A stretch of DNA of 64,000 bases from Nematostella vectensis (lineage: Eukaryota; Cnidaria; Anthozoa; Actiniaria; Edwardsiidae), in contig NC_064042.1 of assembly GCF_932526225.1 (NCBI RefSeq), positions 15,387,040-15,451,039 of the forward strand, written 5' to 3'. Below, piece by piece: positions 34,601 to 49,600 of the stretch. The notes under the pieces were generated by a model. It saw only the letters and a program-made list of their open reading frames with translations, searched no databases and was not told the DNA's origin. Made by a program: the position numbers and the translations under genes. Numbering within the stretch: the first letter of the stretch is position 1; each line of letters starts with the position of its first letter.

Positions 34601-37600
34601 TGATTGACATGAACATCATTAGCCAATCAGCGTACCGATGAATGCTTTAGTTGGCATAAGAAACAATCAAATATATGAATCACGTGACCTTAAAACCTGA
34701 CCATAAACATTCAAACCTCATTGAGTTTCTAGCGGCTGTGATGCATTCGTAACAAATGACGGCACATTATTAGCGGCTGTAAAGCATTTGTAATAAATAA
34801 CGACACATTTTCAGCGACTGTAAAGCAATCGCAATAATTGATGGCACATTTTCAGCGGCTGTAAAGCGTTCGTGAAAAAGACGGGCACATTTTTAGCGTC
34901 TGTAAAGCATTCGTCACAAATAACGGGCACATTTTTAACGGCTGTAAAGCAATTGTTACAAATGTCGGGTACTGACGGGCACATTTTAAACGGCTGTAAA
35001 GCATTCATAACAAATAACGGACACAGCGGTGCATATACGGCATACAGCGGTATAACAGCAAGGTTTCTCAACGCGAACAGAACATCGTGTGTACTTCTTC
35101 TAACGGCACAGCTATATCAAATATATAGATGAATTTACTGGGCTACCTGTGCATCCAGATCCTCGATTTCCCGGATCCGATCCCGTTCCGACGCTTCCAG
35201 CATCTGCCGTCGCTTGCTTAACTGGGTCTGGTAACCTAGCAACTGTTGCTATAGAGCAAATAAAATTGAGATCTCAGACACAAAGTGGTGCACCAATCAA
35301 GTTTCCCTCCGATTTTTTTTCTAGGTGCGATTGCAAATATGTTGTTCCCAAACAAAACTATCTTGTTGCCAAAACATGTGTTGAGAAGAGCCTGGTGAGC
35401 AGCAGTACCTGCGTCAGGTCGTGCTTCTCGATGAGTGACTTCTTCTGATTTTCTAGTCCACGGACCCTTTCTTCCCAGGCCCGCCGCGCTCCATCCCAGT
35501 CCATCATTTTCTCCTTGTACTCCTGAAGGTGGAAATAAATATAATCACCCAACGAGCAACTACAGGCTCAAATACTGTTTTGCCTAACAACAATCGTAAA
35601 CAAAAACAAAACAAAAAAAGTGACGCAGTGAGCTTAATCGTCAAAATATATAGCCTTCAGTTGCATGAACTTGTTTCAAACATATGTGGGGTTGGTATGA
35701 CTAAAAAAAAAACTAAGACAAGCTGTATAGAATAACTAGATGGCATGACAAAAAAAACTTCAGACAAGCTGTATAGAATAACTAGATGGTTTGCGTAGGC
35801 ATGGTAGAATCAGGGAAACAAAGGAACACGGGGTTGAAAAGGTATTTTGTACGCGTATAAGAAAACAGAGTCGAAGGGCTAACTATCGAAACGTCAGCAG
35901 ACTACTCTGTTTACCCAGACATGTAAAATATACCATCTAAACCTTGTGTTGCTTTATTTCCCAGACATGTAAAATATACCATCTGAACCTGTGTTGCTTT
36001 ATTTCCCAGACATGTAAAATATACCATCTGAACCTAGTGTTGCTTTATTTCCCAGACATGTAAAATATACCATCTGAACCTAGTGTTTCTTTATATCCCA
36101 GACATGTAAAATATACCATCTGAACCTAGTGTTTCTTTATTTCCCAGACATGTAAAATATACCATCTAAACCTTGTGTTCCTTTATTTCCCAGACATGTA
36201 AAATATACCATCTGAACCTGTGTTGCTTTATTTCCCAGACATGCAAAATATACCATCTGAACCTAGTGTTGCTTTATTTCCCAGACATGTAAAATATACC
36301 ATCTGAACCTAGTGTTTCTTTATTTCCCAGACATGTAAAATATACCATCTAAACCTTGTGTTGCTTTATTTCCCAGACATGTAAAATATACCATCTGAAC
36401 CTTGTGTTGCTTTATTTCCCAGACATGTAAAATATACCATCTAAACCTTGTGTTGCTTTATTTCCCAGACATGTAAAATATACCATCTTAACCTGTGTTG
36501 CTTTATTTCCCAGACATGTAAAATATACCATCTGAACCTAGTGTTCCTTTATTTCCCAGACATGTAAAATATACCATCTGAACCTAGTGTTTCTTTATTT
36601 CCCAGACATGTAAAATATACCATCTGAACCTAGTGTTGCTTTATTTCCCAGACATGTAAAATATACCATCTAAACCTTGTGTTCCTTTATTTCCCAGACA
36701 TGTAAAATATACCATCTGAACCTGTGTTGCTTTATTTCCCAGACATGTAAAATATACCATCTGAACCTAGTGTTTCTTTATTTCCCAGACATGTAAAATA
36801 TACCATCTGAACCTAGTGTTTCTTTATTTCCCAGACATGTAAAATATACCATCTAAACCTTGTGTTTCTTTATTTCCCAGACATGTAAAATATACCATCT
36901 GAACCTAGTGTTGCTTTATTTCCCAGACATGTAAAATATACCATCTGAACCTAGTGTTTCTTTATTTCCCAGACATGTAAAATATACAATCTGAACCTAG
37001 TGTTCCTTTATTTCCCAGACATGTAAAATATACCATCTGAACCTAGTGTTGCTTTATTTCCCAGACATGTAAAATATACCATCTAAACCTTGTGTTTCTT
37101 TATTTCCCAGACATGTAAAATATACCATCTGAACCTAGTGTTTCTTTATTTCCCAGACATGTAAAATATACCATCTGAACCTAGTGTTGCTTTATTACCC
37201 AGACATGTAAAATATACCATCTAAACCTAGTGTTGCTTTATTTCCCAGACATGTAAAATATACCATCTGAACCTAGTGTTTCTTTATTTCCCAGACATGT
37301 AAAATATACCATCTGAACCTTGTGTTGCTTTATTACCCAGACATGTAAAATATACCATCTAAACCTAGTGTTGCTTTATTTCTTAGACATGTAAAATATA
37401 CCATCTGAACCTAGTGTTTCTTTATTTCCCAGACATGTAAAATATACAATCTGAACCTAGTGTTCCTTTATTTCTCAGACATGTAAAATATACCATCTGA
37501 ACCTAGTGTTGCTTTATTTCCCAGACATGTAAAATATACCATCTAAACCTTGTGTTTCTTTATTTCCCAGACATGTAAAATATACCATCTGAACCTAGTG

Positions 37601-40600
37601 TTTCTTTATTTCCCAGACATGTAAAATATACCATCTGAACCTAGTGTTGCTTTATTACCCAGACATGTAAAATATACCATCTAAACCTAGTGTTGCTTTA
37701 TTTCCCAGACATGTAAAATATACCATCTGAACCTAGTGTTTCTTTATTTCCCAGACATGTAAAATATACCATCTGAACCTAGTGTTGCTTTATTACCCAG
37801 ACATGTAAAATATACCATCTAAACCTAGTGTTGCTTTATTTCCCAGACATGTAAAATATACCATTTGAACCTAGTGTTTCTTTATTTCCCAGACATGTAA
37901 AATATACAATCTGAACCTAGTGTTCCTTTATTTCCCAGACATGTAAAATATACCATCTGAACCTAGTGTTGCTTTATTTCCCAGACATGTAAAATATACC
38001 ATCTAAACCTTGTGTTGCTTTATTTCCCAGACATGTGAAATATACCATCTAAACCTTGTGTTCCTTTATTTCCCAGACATGTAAAATATACCATCTGAAC
38101 CTTGTGTTCCTTTATTTCCCAGACATGTAAAATGTACCATCTGAACCTTGTGTTGCTTTATTTCCCAGACATGTAAAATATACCATCTGAACCTGTGTTG
38201 CTTTATTTCCCAGACATGTAAAATTACCATCTAAACATTGTGTTGCTTTATTTCCCAGACATGTAAAATATACCATCTAAACCTTGTGTTGCTTTATTTC
38301 CCAGACATGTAAAATATACCATCTGAACCTTGTGTTGCTTTATTTCCCTGGTGTGTAGAATGCTGTTTGATTGAGCAAGAAAAGTGAATTCCTGATACAA
38401 AATTACTTGCAAAGCAAGAGGAACATTACATCAGGGCTCTTGAGAGAGAGACCGCAGATAAACGTTGAATTTAATCTAATATCAGCCCACCTCCACCCTC
38501 TCTCTTGACCGCTGTAGCTCCGTTTCTTTGGCCTTTAGGTCCGCTAGTAGCTGGCGAGAAAGGAGTTATTTATAGAAAGAAAGGAGTTATTTATAGTGTG
38601 AATGGACACTCTTCTCTTCTCCCTATCTATCTGATTACGTAGGTGGGGACTTTCGTTACTTCACGTTAATTTCGCGATCTCAAAATATTGCAAAATTCAA
38701 GTGACACGAAAAATAATATGCGAAAATTTCAATTTGCGATGCAAAAAAAGCGTATCACTTTTCAAAGTATGTATCCTTTTACTAAGAAAACAATTCCGAA
38801 AATGTAATTTTGGTGAAAACTTATAAAATAAGACATGTGATAAGTGTTGCGAAATAATGTAATAAGTTATTAGAGTTAAGTTATTATCATAAGTTGTTAG
38901 ATCCAGATAAAAAAAATTAACGCATAGAAGCCCGACTAAGAGCGGACATTGATATAAGCACAATAGCACAGCACGACGTAAACTAATCTATAGAAATGGT
39001 TTGTAAGAAGGTTATGAATAATGACGGTTTTATTTGAGGTCGCATTTATAGCAAAGTCAGTAAAAACAATCACTCGGTTCAAATAGTTATAGCAATAACT
39101 CAATTTTTATAGGAAAAACGAAAAACGATGTGATAATAATGATGAATTAATCTGAGATTTTAAAAATCGCCCGTGTAACATTTAGTTTTACACCCCTAAA
39201 ATGTTGAAAGCTTTGCTATTTGTTTTCAAAACAGCATAAAGCTTCTTTATTCTGAGTCTGAGTTTGTGCAAGGCTTTTGAATAACGAGCAAATTCTAATC
39301 AAAACAGAAAAATCGAATAGTAAATAAAAAATAAAACAACAACACATATCAGTGAAAAAAGAGTTGAGAACTTTGGCCCTCCTTACAAGTGATTAAGAGT
39401 ATGTACACAGAAAGCTATTTATTAACGTTCAATACCAGAGTGTGGTGCTGTTCTCTTGACAATGGCAAGTAATAATTTTAAAAGCAGTCAGTAAATAGTC
39501 AGTAATTAGCAATAATTGCGAGAAAAATCGTGCTTTTCTCTGGAGTACTTTGATACGCCAGAGCGTACTTATTCCATAATCAACGCGTTCGAAAAGTAAG
39601 TGCTGTGTACAATATCGGTATCACCACCTACCAGATACATGTCGCTATTCAACTTTGATCCGTTTCAACAACAGAAGCTATACTAACGGTAAGTCCAGTT
39701 ACATTAATGGCATGTCTTGTTAGCTGTTTCTCGATTCGCACATTATAAAATATCGTTGGACTGCACTTGAGCGTGTCGGAGAAAGAGCCAATAACATTTC
39801 TGATGGAATTCTATTTTAGGAAAACCAGTGGGGGTTCTACCTAGACTTAACTGAGAAAGATTCTAAATTAAGCTCCATCGTTAGCAAGGAAATGCTTCAA
39901 ATCGAGGCAAAGAGTCAATCCTGGTACACTATGTAAATGCAGTTTAATCACAGGACTTCAATTAGAATTAGTTTTTCTTTGCAGCACTGTAGTGTAATTA
40001 GGAAAAAAGTGTTAATCGTAATTGTTAAGCAAACGCAACGCGTTATCCTAACAAATGGCGTCATGTGTTGCGTTATCCTATCAAATGGCGTCATGTGTTG
40101 CGTTACCCTATCTAAAGGCGTCACGCGTTGCGTTACCCTATCTAATGACGTCACGCGTTGCGTTACCCTATCTAATGGCGTCACGCGTTGCGTCACCCTA
40201 TCTAATGGCGTCACGCGTTGCGTCACCCTATATAATATCGTCACGTGTTGCGTCACCCTATCTAATGGCGTCACGTGTTGCGTCACCCTATCTAATGGCG
40301 TCACGCGTTGCGTCACCCTATCTAATGATGCGTCACCCTATATAATGTTGCGTCACCCTATATAATGTTGCGTCACCCTATCTAATGTTGCGTCACCCTA
40401 TCTAATGTTGCGTCACCCTATCTATTGTTGCGTCACCCTATGTATTGTTGTGTCACCCTATCTATTTTTGCGTCACCCTTTCTATTGTTGCGTCACCCCA
40501 TCTAATGTTGCGTCACCCTATCTATTGTTGCGTCACCCCATCTATTGTTGGGTCACCCTATCTATTGTTGCGTCACCCTATCTAATGTTGCGTCACCCTA

Positions 40601-43600
40601 TGTATGGTTGTGTCACCCTATCTAATGTTGTGTCACCCTATCTAATGTTGTGTCACCCTATCTAATGTTGTGTCACCCTATGTATGGTTGTGTCACCCTA
40701 TCTAATGTTGTGTCACCCTATCTAATGTTGCGTCACCCTATCTATTGTTGGGTCACCCTATCTATTGTTGGGTCACCCTATCTATTGTTGCGTCACCCTA
40801 TCTAATGTTGCGTCACCCTATGTATGGTTGTGTCACCCTATCTAATGGCGTCACGCGTTGCGTCACCCTATCTAATGATGCGTCACCCTATATAATGTTG
40901 CGTCACCCTATATAATGTTGCGTCACCCTATCTAATGTTGCGTCACCCTATCTAATGTTGCGTCACCCTATCTATTGTTGCGTCACCCTATGTATTGTTG
41001 TGTCACCCTATCTATTTTTGCGTCACCCTTTCTATTGTTGCGTCACCCCATCTAATGTTGCGTCACCCTATCTATTGTTGGGTCACCCTATCTATTGTTG
41101 GGTCACCCTATCTATTGTTGCGTCACCCTATCTAATGTTGCGTCACCCTATGTATGGTTGTGTCACCCTATCTAATGTTGTGTCACCCTATCTAATGTTG
41201 TGTCACCCTATCTAATGTTGTGTCACCCTATGTATGGTTGTGTCACCCTATCTAATGTTGTGTCACCCTATCTAATGTTGCGTCACCCTATCTAATGTTG
41301 CGTCACCCTATCTATTGTTGGGTCTTCCTATCTAATGTTGGGTCACCTTATCTAATGTTGGGTCACCCTATCTAATGTTGTGTCACCCTATCTATTGTTG
41401 TGTCACCCTATCTAATGTTGTGTCACCCTATCTAATGTTGTGTCACCCTATGTATGGTTGTGTCACCCTATCTAATGTTGTGTCACCCTATCTAATGTTG
41501 TGTCACCCTATGTATGGTTGTGTCACCCTATCTAATGTTGCGTCACCCTATCTATTGTTGGGTCACCCCATCTAATGTTGGGTCACCTTATCTAATGTTG
41601 GGTCACCCTATCTAATGTTGTGTCACCCTATCTATTGTTGTGTCACCCTATCTAATGTTGTGTCACCCTATCTAATGTTGTGTCACCCTATGTATGGTTG
41701 TGTCACCCTATCTAATGTTGCGTCACCCTATCTATTGTTGGGTCTTCCTATCTAATGATGTGTCACCCTAACTAATGTTGTGTCACCCTATCTATTGTTG
41801 CGTCACCCTATCTATTGTTGGGTCACCCTTTCTATTGTTGCGTCACCCTTTCTAATGTTGTGTCACCCTATCTATTGTTGCGTCACCCTATGTATGGTTG
41901 TGTCACCCAAACTAATGTTGGGTCACCCTATCTATTGTTGCGTCACCTATGTATGGTTGTGTCACCCTATCTAATGATGCCTCACCCTATCTAATGTTGG
42001 GTCACCCTATCTATTGTTGCGTCACCCTATCTATTTTTAGGTCACCCTATCTAATGTTGCGTCACCCTATCTATTGTTGGGTCACCCTATCTATTGTTGC
42101 GTCACCCTATCTATTTTTAGGTCACCCTATCTAATGTTGCGTCACCCTATCTAATGTTGAGTCACCCTATCTAATGTTGGGTCACCTTATCTAATGTTGG
42201 GTCACCCTATCTATTGTTGCGTCACCCTATCTATTTTTAGGTCACCCTATCTAATGATGCGTCACCCTATCTAATGTTGGGTCACCCTATCTATTGTTGC
42301 GTCACCCTATCTATTTTTAGGTCACCCTATCTAATGTTGCGTCACCCTATCTAATGTTGAGTCACCCTATCTAATGTTGGGTCACCTTATCTAATGTTGG
42401 GTCACCCTATCTATTGTTGCGTCACCCTATCTAATGTTGGGTCACCCTATCTAATGTTGCGTCACCCTATCTAATGTTGCGTCACCCTATCTAATGTTGC
42501 GTCACCCTATCTATTGTTGGGTCACCTTATCTAATGTTGGGTCACCCTATCTATTGTTGCGTCACCCTATCTATTGTTGCGTCACCCTATCTATTGTTGG
42601 GTCACCTTATCTAATGTTGGGTCACCCTATCTATTGTTGCGTCACCCTATGTATGGTTGTGTCACCCTATCTAATGTTGCGTCACCCTATCTATTGTTGG
42701 GTCTTCCTATCTAATGATGTGTCACCCAATATAATCTTGCGTCACCCTATATAATGTTGCGTCACCCTATCTATTGTTGCGTCACCCTATCTATTGTTGC
42801 GTCACCCTATCTATTGTTGGGTCACCTTATCTAATGTTGGGTCACCCTATCTATTGTTGCGTCACCCTATCTATTGTTGTGTCACCCTATCTAATGTTGC
42901 GTCACCCTATCTAATGTTGTCAAGGGTTGTGTCACCCTATCTAATGTTGCGTCACCCTATGTATGGTTGTGTCACCCTATCTATTGTTGCGTCACCCTAT
43001 GTATGGTTGCGTCACCCTATCTAATGTTGTGTCACCCTATCTAATGTTGCGTCACCCTATCTAATGTTGTCAAGTGTTGTGTCACCCTATCTAATGTTGT
43101 CAAGGGTTGTGTCACCCTATCTATTGTTGCGTCACCCTATGTATGGTTGCGTCACCCTATCTATTGTTGTGTCACCCTATCTATTGTTGTGTCACCCTAT
43201 CTAATGTTGAGTCACCCTATCTAATGTTGCGTCACCCTATCTAATGTTGTCAAGGGTTGCGTCACCCTATCTAATGTTGCCATGTGTTGCGTCACCCTAT
43301 CTAATGTTGCCATGTGTTGCGTCACCCTATCTAATGTTGCCATGTGTTGTGTCACCCTATCTAATGTTGCGTCACCATATCTAATGTTGTCAAGTGTTGC
43401 GTCACCCTATCTAATGTTGTCAAGTGTTGCGCCACCCTATCTAATGTTGCCAAGTGTTGCGTTACCTGGTCACGCTCTTTCTCCACTTGCATGGCCTGCT
43501 TCCCAGTCTTCTTCTGCAACTTTTCATGCTCCACCTTTAGGTTATCCACCTGTCAAATCACACGACATGGAATCAATTATCAATAGTATCCCAAAACCGT

Positions 43601-46600
43601 GCTCAAATTGGAATCAATGATTAAATGACCCATCACACAGTAAACAAAATGGAAAAAAATCAAAAGAATCTTAACACATTGACCCCTCAACCGGCCTGTA
43701 CCGGCTTTGAGAAGTACCCACAACCCAAAAAAATTCATAAATGCAAAATAAACACAACAAGATGAAGATACTCAGGCATCAGTCTAAGGGATAAATGATC
43801 TTGAAGATATGCATCCAACCAAGGTGTTGGCAACTACTCTTAAGCCAAATAATAGCACAGGTTCTTTGACAAATTTCAAATCGAACAAGGAGAGAAAAGC
43901 AGAATCACCCCTCTCAATAAAACGCTCAAAATACTACACAAGGGAGAGAGATCAGCAAACACAGCTCAAGACACAAATAGATACCTCCAGGTACATTTCC
44001 ATGGCCTCAAAACACAATGTCCACTCCTTGAAAGCTTGTAAAACCATGAAGATGCCTTAACATATTGCAAAGCATTCTGGGAGATCCAGGGGAAAATTCA
44101 CGAGGGGAGGGCCAGTCAACACTCCTCTCCCCAAAGTCAGATGTTTTTTTTATAAATCTTTTCACCCCGAAGCCAAACAAATAAATTCCAGGTCATACAG
44201 ACCCAGAATAGCAGTGTAAACAATTTTGGAATCAATTTGGTTTCAGAAAAGACAGCATTTAGGAGAGCTGTGGTGATTCATTAGAAAATTATTTTCTCAT
44301 CCAGGCAAAGCAAAACAAGAAAAAATCATCATGAATCCACCTTTGCTTGCAAATATCCATAAGCAAAGCACTCAATTATGCCTCAGTAGACTTCATGATG
44401 TCCTGAGACACTCTCCTAATATGCTCATAGCTTTATTTTTGATCAAAAATACACACAATCATCAACTTGTGCTGGCTTCAGCACAGCGACGAGGGATTAA
44501 AAGTGGGGACCGAAAAGCAATGTTTGACTTTGATGGGCTATATAAAACTCAGAATAGGGGGGGAGGTATCTGTTTTCAGTCTGTTTTTTGTAAATTCAGC
44601 TCAAAAAAGCCAGGAGTCAATGGGTTAAAACAGCACACAAATGGGAACAATGCAAAAGAATCACCAAACAGTATACAAATGGGATCGATGATTAACAGAA
44701 TCACCAAACAGTACTCAAATGGAATCTATGATCAAAAGAATCGCCAAGCAGTCCTCAATTGGAATCAATGATCAACAGAATCACCAAAACAGTACACAAA
44801 AGGAATCAATGATCACCAGAATAACCAAACAGTACACAAATGGGATGAATGATCAACAGAATCACCAAACAGTACACAAACGGAATCAATGATCAACAGA
44901 ATCACCAAACAGTATACAAATGGAATCAATGATTAAAAGCATGACCAAACAGTACTGAAATGGAATCGATTATCAAAAGAATCACCAAACAGTACACAAT
45001 GGAATCAATGATCAACAGAATCACCAAACAGTACACAAATGGGATCAATGATCAACAGAATCACCAAACAGTACACAAATGGAATCAGTGATCAACAGAA
45101 TCACCAAAAAATACACAAATGGAATCAATGATCAACAGAATCACCAAACAGTACACATTAAATGGAATTAATGATCAACAGAATCACCAAACAGTACACA
45201 AATGGGATCAATGATCAACAGAATCACCAAACAATACAAAAATGGAATCAATGATCAACAAATCATGAATCACAACCAATTTCCCAAATCATGGAGTTAA
45301 TTTTGGAGAACAAAAAGGCCAAACAACTTTAGATTTTGAATGGTACTTCAAATTTCAAGGTTTCTGGTTTCTTTCCTTATTGTCAGCCATAGCATTAATG
45401 TCATAGAACAATGCTGACTTGTTGGGAAGTCATACATCTAAAGTGCCAAAACCAATGTGGAGCAAGCAATTGATATTGGTGCTGTACAAATGCCAGGTTT
45501 TCATCTTTTGCTGATTTTCCTACCTCTCCCTTTAGACGTATCACTTGTTCTTCATATTGTGCGATGACATCTCTCTGAGAGAGTTCCATGTCCTCCACCT
45601 TCCGCTGGTATTCATCCACCTGAAACAGCACCATAACAGAGAGGCAAGTGAAAAGTCTGTTTAATTTCTTAAGCAAAAAAGTATCAAAAAATGACTTTTC
45701 TTGGGGGGTGCAAAATCAGAAAAGGTGGACCTAATTTTTCCAGGGGGGGGGGGGGATGGTAGGGAGTGAGTGAGTGAGTGAGTTCTCTGATCAAATTCTG
45801 ACTATTTTTTTATCTCCACGGGACCTTTATTGTTGGATTTGGCTATATACCAATGTGATCCAGCTTTATAGTTTTGTCTACAAATAGCAAGTCCATTGAG
45901 AACCGCAAGTGGCCCTTTGGCCCCCTGGGTAAGGGTCTGGAGTGCATTCCTCTGCGCCCAGACCTTCTCTTCACATTTGCTATTCAGAAGAATACCATAA
46001 GGTGTGACAGGAGACGACTTTTTCTTATAAGGATCTTTTTGGGAATAAGCCACTGTGACTGATTATAAGCCAAAAGAATTAGCCACACTGATGAGGAATT
46101 AGCCACAACCGAGAAGCTATAGCGAACAATTTAATCAAAATACCTAATTGGTCTCTTTAATTTCGCGACATTTAAGCCCCGCAAAATCCTATTCCTACAA
46201 CCTTAAATACCACAAAATTCAATACAACTTCCGTTTTGTTTCCTTTTCTTTTATGACAACCAAGACGATTAAGAACTTATCATTCTTAACTTTTGTGTCA
46301 CAGCTTTGATGTATGTCAATGTGTTAGAAAATAGCATCAAGCACAATATGATTTTTACGGTTTTGCTTTATTGTAAAGTTTAATTCTCAGAGAAATGCGT
46401 TTTTGACATTTTTGCGAAATTGAAATGATTTTGCACCAAAATCGCAAAATCATGCGACATATGCCCATCCTTTTTTGCGAAATAAAGTACCAGAGAAACA
46501 TAGTAACAATATGGTTACCAATAGTAACTGGAGATTGTCAAGAATTATCCTCTTCGTGAAAATATTATGCTACCCAGAACTAGAAAACAGTGCAAAGCGA

Positions 46601-49600
46601 GAGAGAGTTAATTCTTCGGCCTGTGTTTTTTCGATTTGAGATTTTCATCAGTACATTATCTTAACAATAAAAATAAGATTTTCCAGGTGAAAGATTGTGA
46701 TTCAAAATCCACGAGTATAGGAAACAGGTGTTCGCCACCGTGGCGAACGTACTAGTCAGCAATAAAATTCGCCACATGGGGAAGGAATTCGCATTTTGCA
46801 AAGTAGCGAGCGCTAGCTCGCACGGAGCATGATAAACAAAAAAGCATGTAAGTATAAAAGCTAGTTTTCTGTAACCTATATGTCATGTGGCATACAACAC
46901 TTCTATGTTAATCTAGTTCCTTGTAGCCTCTGTCATGTGGCATACATGTACCTCTAGGTTTTTCTCGTCAAGCTGGGTGCGCATGAATCCCACTTCCTTG
47001 TTGCGTTTGTCTAGCTGTATCTGAACCGCATGTAGATGGTTCTCCCATTCTGCCTTCTTTGCAGTCACCATCAAGTCAATCTGACGCATAAGCTGTCAAT
47101 AAAAAAAATACTAATCAGCAGAACTGCAAAAAAAAAATTGAAGGGCTTTTTTTCATACAAAGTATTAGGATACAGGAAGCAATGGTTTGAAGTGATTGTT
47201 GCACTTTTTTATTTTTCAATTTTCCCCAATAGACCAATTTGTAGTTCCACTATGACTGCTGGACATACAGACTAAGGACGCATACATACAGTGTAAGCCT
47301 CGACTTGAGGCAAATTTCATGCGCATACCAGCGAGAATCCTCTGGAACTTGGAATAAAACAATGCAAAAACCTGTGAATACTTCATGATTTCGCTGGTAT
47401 TTGCAATTGATTCAATTGAAACCAAGGCTTGCACTGTATTTATGCGTCCTCGGTGCCTATAACCAGCAGGCACAGTGGAACTCGAAACTTGACTATTAGT
47501 CATGAACAATACTTATATGTTTTTATTCTAGACCTATTACTGTTAGTCGCCATAAGAGTATACAAATTGATCATTGTCTGATACTTTAGCATTTAATTAC
47601 ATCTATTTATAAGAAAATATCTTATTTAGATCTTCTTAAATACTGTATAGTACAATTATATATCATTTCTTCTAAGTAACAGTATTTTGAAAACAAATTA
47701 TCAAAAAAAATGTTCAGTTCTTTCCTTAATGAAAATACTACATTTAATTCTTTTGAAAAAAATTCAAACACCATGGAATAAAAAATCTAAGACAAGTACT
47801 GTATCAGCAATAATTAAAAAAAAGAAACATGAAATTTCTAGCATGTGAATTAGTTGATACTCAACCTTATAATGCATTATATCCCAGCACTGGGTACAAA
47901 GTCCACTACTACACGTCAAACAAGATGACAACGCTTCTCTTTTCTCACATTTTACACACAGAAAGCCAGACATTTCTCTACCCAATGCCCTGCTGATCAT
48001 GGACTTTCTCAGAGAGCTTAAATGCCAGTTTGGTGGCATGGTAGAATATCAAACATCCTTGAGATAACCCAGTGCTCACTCATCTTTATAGTGGTCAGTC
48101 CACAGGATCACAGCAGGTGGCTCAATTGGAAACAATTACAGTGGCGTATTATAACAGTGTTGATTAGGAATGAGGTTTATGTGCAATACAAAGAAGCTTT
48201 AGTTTAAACGTGACAATTTCAATAATTTAAAACACAATTGGATGATAACTGAGATGAGTAGGGGTTTATTATTCATCCTTTGAAAATTCAATTATATTTG
48301 GAAATTATACAACAGTAACTATCAAATTCTGGACTGAAAATCGAGCCTATATTGAGCTGTTTTTTTTTTTTTTAACTGGGACTAATTTCATTTTACAACT
48401 AGAAATCCAAGGTGCAAGTCATATCCTTCAAACAGGAAAATATTATGAATTTTTAGACATAAATGGTAACTACTATGTACAACATCAACTCAAATATTGC
48501 TAAAATGTTTTTTTCCCAGAATCCTTACCTCTCGTAGTTCCTGTTCGCATGATGTGAGATTTCCCTTAAGATTTAAACTGGAAAGAAAAACGAAAAACAC
48601 AAATTCAAATTTATTTCTAGCTTTGGAAGTATCATTAATGATAGTCCCATAATTATAAAACTTTAGGACTAAATATTTGCATAATTATCCATAATGAGCA
48701 TAGATTTCACCTGCTCATACATTCTATACAAAGTTTAAAGAAGCTTGTTAATAATTAATAGACAAAGAAAGCTTCAAAATCCAAGAAACTCCTAGAAACT
48801 TAACTTCAAAGATTTTCTGAATTTAGTCCAAAATAATGAGTGGAAAGCGGTCAAGAACTCCTAGTCTTAAAAATATGCGTCAGATCACAGAGATGCAGAA
48901 TGCGGCTAGAGCAGGGAAGTTCAGTGAAGCGGTAAGAGTAAATAGAATAAATAGTGTGAGTTGCACAAATCAACTACAGACTGTTTTAATATAACTTTAA
49001 ATCAATTTGAGTAATTTTTCAGATTCTAGGAGTTTTAATTTAAGAACTTCTGTACTGTATGCTCTTTGCTAAACAACGATCATTGAAAATCTGTTTGATT
49101 TATTGCTGTGCTTAACCTTAAGCAATTTAATCTTTAAATATAATTTTATCTTTATTAACCATTTGAAAACTATCACTAAGTCTCAGAAGGCTAACAAAAC
49201 CTGATCAGATGTGTGTCCAAGGGGTCAAGACCCCACCCCGCCCATGTGATGTGCTGAGTCCGACTCATGTTGACCCCTTTGTTGGTAGTTAAGACGACTG
49301 TTAATTTTGTGTGTATTTGGGATGGAATTAGTGACCTATCACAAGGAGCTAAAGCCAATGATTTGAAATTACAGTAATTGATCCTTGGTCAGTGTATTAC
49401 TACTTCAGACCCCACCCTGCATTTTTCTCCAAACACTGAGTTAAGGATGTCATTTTGTGGGGGAGTGGAGAGGGTGCAGCTTTTTACAGGAAAATTGGTT
49501 AACGTGACCATCAAAGATAGCTTATAGGGTCTATGCAAGTATATTGACTCTTTAGCAAAGATGGTCTAATTAAATAAACAAAAAACAAAGAATTTATAAT

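Noticed and set aside
35895-38348. CRISPR array
   Set aside because: Units are directly contiguous with no unique spacers, and the DNA is clearly eukaryotic. The same applies to the other arrays.
39937-43620. Many 60-140-codon frames rich in CVTLSN or HPIYCC
   Set aside because: Translations of the 20-bp repeat; they shift frame because 20 is not a multiple of three.
44331-44771. 146-codon plus-strand frame
   Set aside because: It runs from the TIR element into the 40-bp array and shows no protein family features.
47036-47275. Plus-strand 79-codon frame over exon 3
   Set aside because: Shadow of the conserved minus-strand CEP63 exon.
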